This document shows positions 52,708 through 63,219 of a stretch of 64,000 nucleotides of DNA, piece after piece. This DNA comes from Pseudomonas frederiksbergensis (GTDB taxonomy: Bacteria > Pseudomonadota > Gammaproteobacteria > Pseudomonadales > Pseudomonadaceae). The stretch lies in assembly GCF_017114915.1 (NCBI RefSeq), contig NZ_JAAUOE010000001.1, forward strand, positions 67,283 through 131,282, given 5' to 3'. The position numbers and the translations under genes are program-made. How positions within the stretch are numbered: position 1 is the first letter of the stretch; every line of letters starts with the position of its first letter. The notes under the pieces were generated by a model, which saw nothing but the letters and a program-made list of their open reading frames with translations, had not been told where the DNA came from and did no database searches.

Positions 52708-54030
52708 TTAGCGGTTACGCAAACCTTCGAGTAACTTGTGCGTCGGGTAACCATCCGCTGGCCAGCCAAAGAACTGCTGGGCGGCGCGGATCGCTTTGCG
52801 GGTATTGGCGCCAATGATGCCGTCGGCGGTGCCTGCATCGTAGTTCCGGGCGCTCAGCAGGGTTTGCAGCTCGATCCTCTCGGTACGGCTCAGCGGCAAA
52901 TCATCTTTTGGCCATAGACCGTTGATCAGGCCGCCGCCATTGAAACGCTCGGACAACAGGCTCACGCCCAAGGCGTAGGACGAAGAGTTGTTGTACTTGA
53001 GGATCGCCCGGAAGTTATCGAGGACCAGGAACGCCGGGCCGCGATAGCCTGCCGGAAGCAGCAGGGCGGCTGACAGGTGTTCGGAACCGGCCGGAACCCG
53101 GCCACCATTGGGTAGGGTGACCCCCAGTTGCTGCCACTCGGCGACGCTCTTGCGAATCGCGCCATCGGCCAGGACGTAATTGAAGCCACTCGGCAGCTGT
53201 ACTTCAAAGCCCCAGGGCTGGCCTTTCTGCCAGCCCGAGCTTTGCAGGTAGTGCGCCGTCGAGGCCAGCGCGTCAGCGGAGCTACCCCAGATGTCGCGTC
53301 GGCCATCGCCGTCAAAATCCACGGCGTGGGTGTTGTAGGTAGTCGGGATGAACTGAGTCTGGCCCATGGCGCCAGCCCAGGAGCCGAGCATTTTTTCCGG
53401 TTCGATATCGCCTTGTTGCAGGATTTGCAGGGCGGCGATCAGTTGCGCATGGGCAAAGCCCGGGCGTCGGCCTTCATAAGCCAGGGTCGCCAGGGAGTTG
53501 ATCACCGATTTGTTGCCCTGGAACTGACCGAAATTACTCTCCATGCCCCATACCGCGACCAGTGCCTGACGGTCGACGCCGTAGCGCTGTTCGATGCTTT
53601 GCAGGATGTCGGCGTACTGAATGACCAGCGCCTGACCTTTGCGCACCCGCAGCGGTGACAGCGCGCCATCAAGGTACTCCCACACCGGACGAGTGAATTC
53701 CGGCTGGCTGCGGTCGGCACGGATCACGCTGGCGTCCAGGCTGACATTGGCAAAAGCGCGATCGAACAGTTCGGCGCGAATGCCGGCGGCGAGGGCATCT
53801 TTGCGAAAACCCGCCTGCCATTCGGCGAAGGTCTGGGTGGGCAGGATGTCGAGATTTTCACCGGACGGAACCACCGGCGCAATGATCGCAGGGGCCGTCG
53901 CAACGGTGCGGGTCTGAAGCGGCTGGGCGTCGGCGGCGGTGGGTTTCTCCGCGCAGGCGACAAGCAGAACGAGGCTGGAGGCAGCTATCAATTGGCGAAG
54001 GTGCCAACGACGGGAAAGACAAAGGGGCAT
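52708..54030 (-). CDS. Lytic murein transglycosylase (MltB-like) lipoprotein with PG-binding domain
   Basis: A 440-residue protein starting at ATG 54030. The signal peptide ends in LVACAEKP, a lipobox. The catalytic domain has YGVDRQALVAVWGMESNFGQFQGNKSVINSLATLAYEGRR (Glu in WGMESNFG), SWAGAMGQTQFIPTTYNTHAVDFDGDGRRDIWG. The last about 60 residues (LQTLLSARNYDAGTADGIIGANTRKAIRAAQQFFGWPADGYP) are a peptidoglycan-binding domain. This is a second family-3 transglycosylase in the window, distinguished from mltB at 46143 by the lipid anchor and PG-binding tail. Confidence 0.95.
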   Translation of the reverse strand: MPLCLSRRWHLRQLIAASSLVLLVACAEKPTAADAQPLQTRTVATAPAIIAPVVPSGENLDILPTQTFAEWQAGFRKDALAAGIRAELFDRAFANVSLDASVIRADRSQPEFTRPVWEYLDGALSPLRVRKGQALVIQYADILQSIEQRYGVDRQALVAVWGMESNFGQFQGNKSVINSLATLAYEGRRPGFAHAQLIAALQILQQGDIEPEKMLGSWAGAMGQTQFIPTTYNTHAVDFDGDGRRDIWGSSADALASTAHYLQSSGWQKGQPWGFEVQLPSGFNYVLADGAIRKSVAEWQQLGVTLPNGGRVPAGSEHLSAALLLPAGYRGPAFLVLDNFRAILKYNNSSSYALGVSLLSERFNGGGLINGLWPKDDLPLSRTERIELQTLLSARNYDAGTADGIIGANTRKAIRAAQQFFGWPADGYPTHKLLEGLRNR

Positions 54031-54092
54031 GCACGGGTCCAGAGGATACGAATCAGGTGCAGACCTTAACATGTTGAGCGATGGCTTGCCTT

Positions 54093-54257
54093 TCAGGCCG
54101 CCAGAAAGTAAGAAGCCTCCCAGCTATTAGACTGGAAGGCTTCGCGGCGGTAGCTGCCTTTGCCCTTGCCGGCTCGTTCCTGACGGCTGCGGAACAGTGG
54201 CTGGGCGATGATGGATTTGGCCTTGTTGGGGCCATGCTTCGATGGCTTTTTGCTCAT
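54093..54257 (-). CDS. arfA: Alternative ribosome-rescue factor A
   Basis: A 54-residue protein starting at ATG 54257. It matches ArfA in the core: PLFRSRQERAGKGKGSYRRE followed by WEAS. ArfA recruits release factor 2 to ribosomes stalled on mRNAs without a stop codon, as a back-up to trans-translation. A stem-loop lies inside the 3' coding part (54112-54143), as in E. coli, where cleavage or termination there yields a nonstop message and makes ArfA self-limiting when tmRNA works. The gene is too short to be noticed by length alone; motif evidence is strong. Confidence 0.93.
   Translation of the reverse strand: MSKKPSKHGPNKAKSIIAQPLFRSRQERAGKGKGSYRREAFQSNSWEASYFLAA
54112..54143 (-). promoter_or_regulatory. 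arfA: Hairpin within the arfA coding sequence
   Basis: On the minus strand GAAGCCTTCCAG pairs with CTGGGAGGCTTC over 12 positions (one G-U) across an 8-base loop, followed by a T-rich TTACTTTC. It spans the codons for EAFQSNSWEAS. This is the regulatory RNase III/terminator-type hairpin of arfA. Confidence 0.8.
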
Positions 54258-54356
54258 GACGATTTCTCGCAAGTGAGTGGGTTTTTGCGGGGGGAATAAT
54301 CTGCCGAAGTAGGGATTCTGTCTAGTCCCCACATTGTGTAGGACCTTTCGGACGTC

Positions 54357-54420
54357 TTCGCGGGCAAGCCTCGCTCCTACAGAGTATCGGAGACCTGTAG
54401 GAGCGAGGCTTGCCCGCGAA
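54357..54420. repeat. Perfect REP inverted pair (26-bp arms)
   Basis: Arms at 54357-54382 and 54395-54420 are exact inverted copies with a 12-bp spacer, of the CGCGGGCAAGC..CTCCTACAG family. It lies between arfA and holA. Confidence 0.9.
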
Positions 54421-54443
54421 TGGCCGTTATGCGGTCAAAAATA

Positions 54444-55481
54444 CTACTCGGCAGGCAACGACAACCTTTGTCCAGCCATCAACAACGTCAACCGGCTCAA
54501 ACTCATCCACGGCGAACCCGCCGCCTGGCCCTTGATCTGCGCGTCGATACGCTGTGCTTCGAGCAGCAACTGCGCCCAGCGTTGCGCCGAGTAGCGTTGC
54601 AGCGCCTTGCTCATCAGCGGTTTGCGCTTGTCCCAGATCGGCGGCCGGGCCTGGCTGAAGGCTTTGTCCAGCGGCACGCCCTGGCTGTATTGCAGCGACA
54701 GGTTGGCCAGCAGGCGCAGTTCACGGGCCAGCGCCCAGAGAATCACCGGCGGTTCGACGCCTTCGCCGCGTAGCCCTTCGAGCATGCGCAGGGCGTGAGC
54801 GGCTTCGCCGTTGAGGATCGCGTCAGTCAAGCCGAAGACATCGAAGCGCGCGCTGTCGGCCACCGCCGCTTGCACGGTTTCAACCGTGATCTGGCCACCT
54901 TCGGCCATCAGCTTGAGCTTTTCGATTTCCTGGGCGGCCGCCAGCAGGTTGCCTTCGACCCGAGCGGCGATCAATTCAACGGCGTCGTGGCTGGCAGACA
55001 GCCCGGCCTGGGACAGTCGTTGACGGATCCAGCTCGGCAACTGGTTAGTGTCCACCGGCCAGATCTGCACGAACTGGGTCTGCGGACCTTCAACCAGCGC
55101 CTTACCCCATTTGGTTTTCTGCGCACTGCCATCGAGCTTGGGCAGGCTGATCAACAGCAGCGTGTCTTCTGCCGGGCGCGAGCAGTACTCGATGAGCGCG
55201 GCGGCGCCTTTGTCGCCGGGTTTGCCGGAGGGCAGACGCAGTTCCAGAAGGCGTTTTTCAGCGAACAGCGACATGCTGGCACCGGCCTGCAGCAGCGTAC
55301 CCCAGTCGAAACTGGCGTCGGCGGCGAAGACCTGGCGTTCATCGAAACCTTGTTGGCGGGCTGCCGCGCGAATGGCGTCGGCGGCTTCCTGGCACAGCAG
55401 CGGGTCATCGCCACTGATGACGTAGACCGGCGCGAGGGTGCCTTGCAGGTGTTTGCCGAGTTGAGCGGGGGCGAGTTTCAT
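54444..55481 (-). CDS. holA: DNA polymerase III delta subunit
   Basis: A 345-residue subunit of the clamp loader, which opens the beta sliding clamp. Typical pieces: LGTVYVISGDDPLL-like start (here APVYVISGDDPLLCQEAADAIR), DWGTLLQAGASMSLFAEKRLLELRLPSGKPGDKGA and PPVILWALARELRLL. It is downstream of lptE in the leuS-lptE-holA operon and is the last gene before the REP pair. Confidence 0.95.
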   Translation of the reverse strand: MKLAPAQLGKHLQGTLAPVYVISGDDPLLCQEAADAIRAAARQQGFDERQVFAADASFDWGTLLQAGASMSLFAEKRLLELRLPSGKPGDKGAAALIEYCSRPAEDTLLLISLPKLDGSAQKTKWGKALVEGPQTQFVQIWPVDTNQLPSWIRQRLSQAGLSASHDAVELIAARVEGNLLAAAQEIEKLKLMAEGGQITVETVQAAVADSARFDVFGLTDAILNGEAAHALRMLEGLRGEGVEPPVILWALARELRLLANLSLQYSQGVPLDKAFSQARPPIWDKRKPLMSKALQRYSAQRWAQLLLEAQRIDAQIKGQAAGSPWMSLSRLTLLMAGQRLSLPAE

Positions 55482-55520
55482 AGGAAGAGGCGAACGGGGC
55501 GCCTGAGCGCCCCGTAAGGC

Positions 55521-56126
55521 TTACTGCTGCGGCAGTTCGACAGGCGACTGACGCGGCGTCTGCGCTTCAGTCTTCTGCGCCGCTTCCAGCGCGGCGGCTT
55601 CAGCCTTGGCCCTGGCGTCGGCGGTCTGTTGCAACTGTTCCAGCTGAGTCGGAGTCAGCTGTTGCAGGCGCAGCATCATGCGTTGTACCAGTTCACGACG
55701 AATCTCGCGGCGGGCATCGTTGGCTTCCTGGTCGGAACCTACCAGGTTGTTGCCGTCGTGGATGAACACCTTCTGCACTTCAAGCTTGTCGCTCAGCAGT
55801 GGCAGGTTACCCTGACCACGGATGTCGTAATTGAGCACGGTGTTCACCTGGTACTCGCCAGTACGGCCGGCACCGGCATAGCTGAGAATGCGCTGATTTT
55901 CCTGCTCGTCAGTCAAGTGCAGCTTGTAAGGCGCACCGCTGTAAACCTTGACGCCGCTGCTTTCCAGCACCTGACGCAGTTGCGTCACGGTTTCGCCGTA
56001 GGCATTGCGGGCGCTCAGGTCGAGTTCCTTGATCGCCAGTTCAGTGGTGCCGGTGCCGCGCAGCTGGAATCCGCAGGCGCTCAGCAGGACTGCAAGGCCC
56101 ATCACCAGCAAATTGCGTTTGATCAT
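55521..56126 (-). CDS. lptE: LPS-assembly lipoprotein LptE
   Basis: A 201-residue outer-membrane lipoprotein starting at ATG 56126, with GGGGAG upstream. Signal peptide ends in LLSACGFQLRGTG, the LptE hallmark. It plugs and stabilises LptD for LPS insertion. The C-terminal tail is charged and Gln/Ala-rich (LQQTADARAKAEAAALEAAQ). Located between leuS and holA, as is usual in gammaproteobacteria. Confidence 0.96.
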   Translation of the reverse strand: MIKRNLLVMGLAVLLSACGFQLRGTGTTELAIKELDLSARNAYGETVTQLRQVLESSGVKVYSGAPYKLHLTDEQENQRILSYAGAGRTGEYQVNTVLNYDIRGQGNLPLLSDKLEVQKVFIHDGNNLVGSDQEANDARREIRRELVQRMMLRLQQLTPTQLEQLQQTADARAKAEAAALEAAQKTEAQTPRQSPVELPQQ

Positions 56127-56214
56127 CTTGTTGCTCCCCTTGAAACCATGTGGGCCGGTCAAGCGGCCCGAAAGGTTTTACTCGGCGCCAGGCTCGTCTG
56201 GCGCCCGATCCAAT

Positions 56215-58980
<2,766 letters not shown>

Positions 58981-59101
58981 TTACACGCAAGGGCGCGGCC
59001 AATACCCACCTCGAGGGCCGTTGGTCGCGGCGCTCAGCCGGTTTTTTCAGCGAAGCTAAGCTCTAAAAGGGGAGTGAGTCTTATCTTCAATGAGGTGATG
59101 G

Positions 59102-59422
59102 ATGGTTGATTCACAGCAAAAAGCTACAAAACCGGAGCTGTACGAAAGACTGATCGACCGTCTCGCAATGGCCCTGGACGCGGCCAAAACCGCTGGACGG
59201 CTTCGCGACGAGCGTCCCCAGGAGCTGGAACTGCGTGGTTTGACCCCCGCAGAGTTTGAACTGGTCAAGGCCTATCTGGACCGCAGTGAACGTGAAACGC
59301 ACGGATGCTTATCAGCAGCAGTGAAGCAACTCGAAGCACCACGTACGGCCAAGATCATCTGGCTCAAGGATAAGGCACCCGGCGGAGGCGCGGTAAAGGT
59401 CCGGTCTCTGCAGTTCAAGTAA
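59102..59422 (+). CDS. Short YbeL-like (DUF1451) protein lacking the zinc ribbon
   Basis: A 106-residue protein starting at ATG 59102 with GAGGTG upstream. The first 60 residues (YERLIDRLAMALDAAK, PAEFELVKAYLDRSE) resemble the helical N-part of YbeL/DUF1451, the gene usually next to leuS. The CxxC..CxxC zinc ribbon of that family is missing, and the last 40 residues (TAKIIWLKDKAPGGGAVKV) differ. It could be a truncated or recombined copy, or a separate family. Assignment rests on position and weak similarity. Confidence 0.5.
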   Translation: MVDSQQKATKPELYERLIDRLAMALDAAKTAGRLRDERPQELELRGLTPAEFELVKAYLDRSERETHGCLSAAVKQLEAPRTAKIIWLKDKAPGGGAVKVRSLQFK

Positions 59423-59528
59423 GGACACTTGAAACCATGGCATATGGTTTTTTGAAACAAAGTCCTTCCGCATTTGTTGTCGCATTGCGTTAACCCACTT
59501 AGGCTTCGGGCATCTATGGAGATGCCCG

Positions 59529-60308
59529 ATGCCTTTTCGTTATTTCATTAAACAACTTCTATTGCCGCCCGGCGTTCTTTTGCTGTTACTGGTGCTTGCC
59601 TGGTGGTGGCGCCGCTCAAGGCCGAGGCTGGCGGGAGTGTGCTTTGCTCTGGGCTTGGGCGGCTTCTGGTTGATGAGCTTGCCAGTCATGGTGGAATGGA
59701 GTGCCAGGGCTCTGGAGCGCGAGCCACCGCTCGTACGCGAGGAATGGGCCACCCTGGGCCAGCGCGCCGACGCGATCGTGGTGCTGGGTTCGGGGCGTGA
59801 GCGAGGCGACCTGGCTTGGGGCGTTGACCAGCCAACCGGCGTAGGTCTTGGGCGCGAGCGCTATGCCGCGCGTCTGGCCAAGGCGTCCGGTTTGCCGATT
59901 CTGACCAGCGGCGGCCTGCATTACGGCACACCGCCGACTGAAGCGCAGCTGATGGCGGACTCGTTGCTCGATGATTTTGGCGTGACGGTGCGCTGGCAGG
60001 AAGGACGCAGCCGCACAACCTGGGAAAACGCGCAGTTCAGCGCCCAGGTGTTGTTGCCGCAGGGGGTCAAGCGGGTGGTGGTCGTGACTCAGGCGTGGCA
60101 CATGCCGCGGGCAGTCTGGAGTTTCCAGCAGGCCGGATTTGAGGTGGTGCCGGCGCCGGTGGGGTTTTTAGGCGTGGACAATGCCCGGCCATTGGGTGGC
60201 TGGATGCCGGAATTCAAATCGATCTGGCAATCGGGGCAGTTGATGAATGAAGCGGTGGGGCAGATCGGTTATTGGATGTTCTATCGAGGCGATCCCGTTG
60301 ACGAGTGA
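59529..60308 (+). CDS. YdcF/ElyC-like DUF218 membrane protein
   Basis: A 259-residue protein with two N-terminal hydrophobic segments (LLLLLVLAWWW, FALGLGGFWLMSLPV) and a DUF218 domain: AIVVLGSGRERGDL, RYAARLAKASGLPILTSGG, EGRSRTTWENAQFSAQVL and VVVVTQAWHMPRAVWSFQQAG. E. coli ElyC, of this family, supports peptidoglycan and envelope carbon-lipid metabolism at low temperature. The stop codon lies inside a terminator-like hairpin. Convergent with lnt. Confidence 0.92.
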   Translation: MPFRYFIKQLLLPPGVLLLLLVLAWWWRRSRPRLAGVCFALGLGGFWLMSLPVMVEWSARALEREPPLVREEWATLGQRADAIVVLGSGRERGDLAWGVDQPTGVGLGRERYAARLAKASGLPILTSGGLHYGTPPTEAQLMADSLLDDFGVTVRWQEGRSRTTWENAQFSAQVLLPQGVKRVVVVTQAWHMPRAVWSFQQAGFEVVPAPVGFLGVDNARPLGGWMPEFKSIWQSGQLMNEAVGQIGYWMFYRGDPVDE

Positions 60309-60332
60309 TCATTCCCACAGGGAATGATCACT
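60304..60332. terminator. Hairpin between ydcF-like gene and lnt
   Basis: AGTGATCATTCCC-ACA-GGGAATGATCACT has a perfect 13-bp stem that includes the stop codon of the upstream gene. No T tract; it sits between convergent genes. Confidence 0.6.
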
Positions 60333-60340
60333 CCGCCGGC

Positions 60341-61864
60341 TTAAACGGTCTTGGCCATCCGATTGGCCATCAACGCCCAGCCAAACAACAACACGCAAAT
60401 GATGATCAACGGCCACGAACGCCATTGCAGGTACGGCGTCAGGTCATGCATCGGCACCACTTCGCCGTACAGAATGCCGCGTTCGAACTGCGGAATCTGG
60501 ACGGTGATCTGGCCGAACGGGTTGATCAGACCGGTCACGCCGTTGTTGGTGGCGCGGATCATCCAGCGCCCAGCCTCAAGTGCGCGCATCTGCGCCATCT
60601 GCAAGTGTTGCAGCGGGCCGATCGAGGTGCCGAACCAGGTGTCGTTGCTGATGGTCAGCAGCAAATCGCTGCGGGCGGCGAGGCCGGCGGCGAATTCCGG
60701 GTAGACCACTTCATAGCAGATGTACGGCGCAATCTGATAACCCTTGGCCTGCAGCAAGGGTTGATCGGCCGGTCCACGGGCAAAGTCGGACATCGGCAGG
60801 TCGAAGAAGGCGATCAGGCCGCGCAAGACTTCCTGCAACGGAACGTATTCGCCGAACGGCACCAGTTTCTGCTTCAGGTAAGTGCCATCGCCTTCACCGA
60901 CAACGGTAATGCCGTTGAAGTAGCGCTTCTCGTGACGGACTTCCTGGCGAACTGGCACGCCGGTAATCAGCGCGGATTTACGCTCGGCGGCGAAGCTGCC
61001 CATCATGTTCAGGTAGCCCTCGGCGGACTCCTTGAGTACCGGGATCGCCGTTTCCGGCCAGATCAGCAGGTCGACAGGTTTGGAGCTGAAACTCATGTCG
61101 CGGTACAGCGCCAATTGCGCGTTGAGCTGCGACGGATCCCACTTCATGCTTTGTTCGATGTTGCCCTGAATCGCCGCGACGCTCAGCGGCGCACCCGAAG
61201 GGCTGGTCCAGGCGTGGCCCTTGAGTGCCAGGCCGGCCACCCAAGGGCCGGCCAGCAGCAACACGCCCGCGGCGATGAAGCCTTTGCGTCCGGAGCGGAT
61301 CAGGCGCGGTGCGTTGTAGATCAACGCGGCTGTCAGGGCCAGCGCGAAGGAAATCAGCCACATCCCGCCGACCGGCGCGAGCCCGGCCAATGGGCCGTCG
61401 AGCTGGCTGTAACCGGAATAGATCCATGGAAAACCGGTCAGGAACCAGCCGCGAAAGGCTTCCTGACCCACCCATAACGCTGCAAACGCCAAGGCATCGG
61501 CCAGTGGCGCTTCGTTACGGCGCAGCCAGCGCGCCCAAATCCAGGCAGGCAGGGCGAAGAACCAGGCAATCGCCGCGGTGAAAATCAGCATCAGGAAACC
61601 GGCCAGCAGCACCGAGGCGCCGCCGAAGTGGTGAATGCTGTAGTAGATCCAGCTGGTTCCGCCGGCAAACAGGCCGAAACCGAAACACCAGCCACGGCCC
61701 AGGGCCTGGCGGGGGCTCAGTTCGCGCAAGCCGGCATAAAAGAAACCGACCGCCAGCAAGGCCAGCGGCCAGATATCGAACGGCGCCAGGGCCAGGGTGG
61801 TGAGTGCACCGGCCGCCACGGCCAGCAGGTTACCGGGCCAGCCGGGGCGGGTCATCCAGCGCAT
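60341..61864 (-). CDS. lnt: Apolipoprotein N-acyltransferase
   Basis: A 507-residue inner-membrane enzyme that adds the third acyl chain to lipoproteins. It has N-terminal membrane helices and a nitrilase-like domain. The catalytic residues are in LIWPETAIPV (Glu), LKQKLVPFGEYVPLQ (Lys) and APYICYEVVYPE (Cys). Downstream of corC in the phoL-ybeY-corC-lnt operon, as in E. coli. Confidence 0.97.
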   Translation of the reverse strand: MRWMTRPGWPGNLLAVAAGALTTLALAPFDIWPLALLAVGFFYAGLRELSPRQALGRGWCFGFGLFAGGTSWIYYSIHHFGGASVLLAGFLMLIFTAAIAWFFALPAWIWARWLRRNEAPLADALAFAALWVGQEAFRGWFLTGFPWIYSGYSQLDGPLAGLAPVGGMWLISFALALTAALIYNAPRLIRSGRKGFIAAGVLLLAGPWVAGLALKGHAWTSPSGAPLSVAAIQGNIEQSMKWDPSQLNAQLALYRDMSFSSKPVDLLIWPETAIPVLKESAEGYLNMMGSFAAERKSALITGVPVRQEVRHEKRYFNGITVVGEGDGTYLKQKLVPFGEYVPLQEVLRGLIAFFDLPMSDFARGPADQPLLQAKGYQIAPYICYEVVYPEFAAGLAARSDLLLTISNDTWFGTSIGPLQHLQMAQMRALEAGRWMIRATNNGVTGLINPFGQITVQIPQFERGILYGEVVPMHDLTPYLQWRSWPLIIICVLLFGWALMANRMAKTV

Positions 61865-61879
61865 TTCTTTCCTTAGTTC

Positions 61880-62719
61880 TTACCGGGCAATAGGGGTCAA
61901 ACGCAGCAGATGAATCCGACGGCTGTCGGCGTTCAGGATGCGGAAGCGATAGGTGCCGATTTCAGTGATTTCGTTGCGTTTTGGCAAGTGGCCGAACGCG
62001 CTCATCACCAAGCCGCCGACGGTGTCGAATTCGTCGTCGGAGAATTCGCTGTCGAAGAACTCGTTGAAGTTCTCGATCGGCGTCAAGGCCTTGATCAGGA
62101 AGTCACCGCTGGGCAGCGGCTTGATGTAGCTGTCTTCTTCGACGTCGTGCTCGTCTTCGATGTCGCCTACGATCTGTTCCAGCACGTCTTCGATGGTCAC
62201 CAGGCCAGCCACGCCGCCGTATTCGTCAATGACGATGGCCATGTGGTTATGGTTGGCGCGGAACTCGCGTAGCAGCACATTCAGGCGCTTGGACTCGGGT
62301 ACGAACGTGGCCGGACGCAGCAGGTCCTTGATGTTGAAGCTGTCGCCGTTCTCCTTGAGGATCAACGGCAGCAAGTCCTTGGCCAGCAGCACGCCCATCA
62401 CGTCATCGTGGCTTTCGCCGATCACCGGGTAGCGGGAGTGGGCCGAGTCGACCACGGCCGGCAGGAACTCGCGGGGGGTCTGGGTCGCCTTGATGCTGAT
62501 CATCTGCGAGCGCGGGACCATGATGTCGCGTACTTGCAGGTCCGCAACCTGGATGGCGCCTTCGACGATGGCCAGCGCTTCGCTGTCCAGCAACTTGTTT
62601 TGGTGTGCATCGCGCAGCAGCTCCAGCAGCTCCTGGCGGTTCTTCGGCTCGTGGGCAAAAGCCTGGGTGAGCTTACCCAGCCAAGACTTCTGCCCGTTGC
62701 TCGATCGATCTTCGCTCAT
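61880..62719 (-). CDS. corC: CorC-type CBS-domain protein (HlyC/CorC family)
   Basis: A 279-residue soluble protein with two CBS domains (about 65-190: VRDIMVPRSQMISIKATQTPREFLPAVVDSAHSRYPVIGE; FVPESKRLNVLLREFRANHNHMAIVIDEYGGVAGLVTIEDVLEQIVGDIEDEHD) and a CorC_HlyC C-terminal domain. Family members affect Mg2+/Co2+ homeostasis; here it lacks the DUF21 membrane domain of larger relatives. Located between ybeY and lnt. Confidence 0.96.
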   Translation of the reverse strand: MSEDRSSNGQKSWLGKLTQAFAHEPKNRQELLELLRDAHQNKLLDSEALAIVEGAIQVADLQVRDIMVPRSQMISIKATQTPREFLPAVVDSAHSRYPVIGESHDDVMGVLLAKDLLPLILKENGDSFNIKDLLRPATFVPESKRLNVLLREFRANHNHMAIVIDEYGGVAGLVTIEDVLEQIVGDIEDEHDVEEDSYIKPLPSGDFLIKALTPIENFNEFFDSEFSDDEFDTVGGLVMSAFGHLPKRNEITEIGTYRFRILNADSRRIHLLRLTPIAR

Positions 62720-62724
62720 AGCGA

Positions 62725-63219
62725 TTACTCTGAATCCTTTGTTCTAACGATAGGGGATGTGTCTGTTTCGTCGTCCGCATAAGGGTCGGGATGACCCAGT
62801 TCTGCAAGCAACGTTCGTTCCAGTGCTTCCATTTCTTCGGCTTCCTCGTCATCTATATGGTCGTAACCAAGCAGATGCAAGCAGCCGTGAATGACCAGAT
62901 GCGCCCAATGGGCGTTGAGTGCCTTGCCTTGTTCGGCGGCTTCGCGCTCGACCACGGCCACACAGATCACCAGATCCCCCAGCAACGGGATATCCAGCAA
63001 TTCGTCCGGCACATCGGCCGGAAACGACAGCACGTTAGTCGCGTAATCCTTGTGGCGCCAGGTGTGGTTGAGCTCGCGGCCTTCTTCTTCGTCGACCAGA
63101 CGAATGGTCAGCTCTGAGTCGGCAGTGCGCTGGCGCAGGGCCAGTTCGCACCATTGGCGGAACTCGGCTTCGCTGGGGGCTGGGGCTTCGGTAGCGAATT
63201 GCAGATCAAGCTCAAGCAT
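62725..63219 (-). CDS. ybeY: Endoribonuclease/rRNA maturation factor YbeY
   Basis: A 164-residue metal-dependent RNase starting at ATG 63219, overlapping the phoL stop by eight bases. The zinc-binding HGxxHxxGxDH motif is [16 protein letters not shown]. It matures 16S rRNA 3' ends and takes part in ribosome quality control. The adjacency with phoL and corC is conserved in many bacteria. Confidence 0.97.
   Translation of the reverse strand: MLELDLQFATEAPAPSEAEFRQWCELALRQRTADSELTIRLVDEEEGRELNHTWRHKDYATNVLSFPADVPDELLDIPLLGDLVICVAVVEREAAEQGKALNAHWAHLVIHGCLHLLGYDHIDDEEAEEMEALERTLLAELGHPDPYADDETDTSPIVRTKDSE

Noticed and set aside
60304..60332. Possible attachment site or operator at the ydcF-like/lnt junction
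   Set aside because: The 13-bp hairpin between two convergent stop codons is more simply a terminator.
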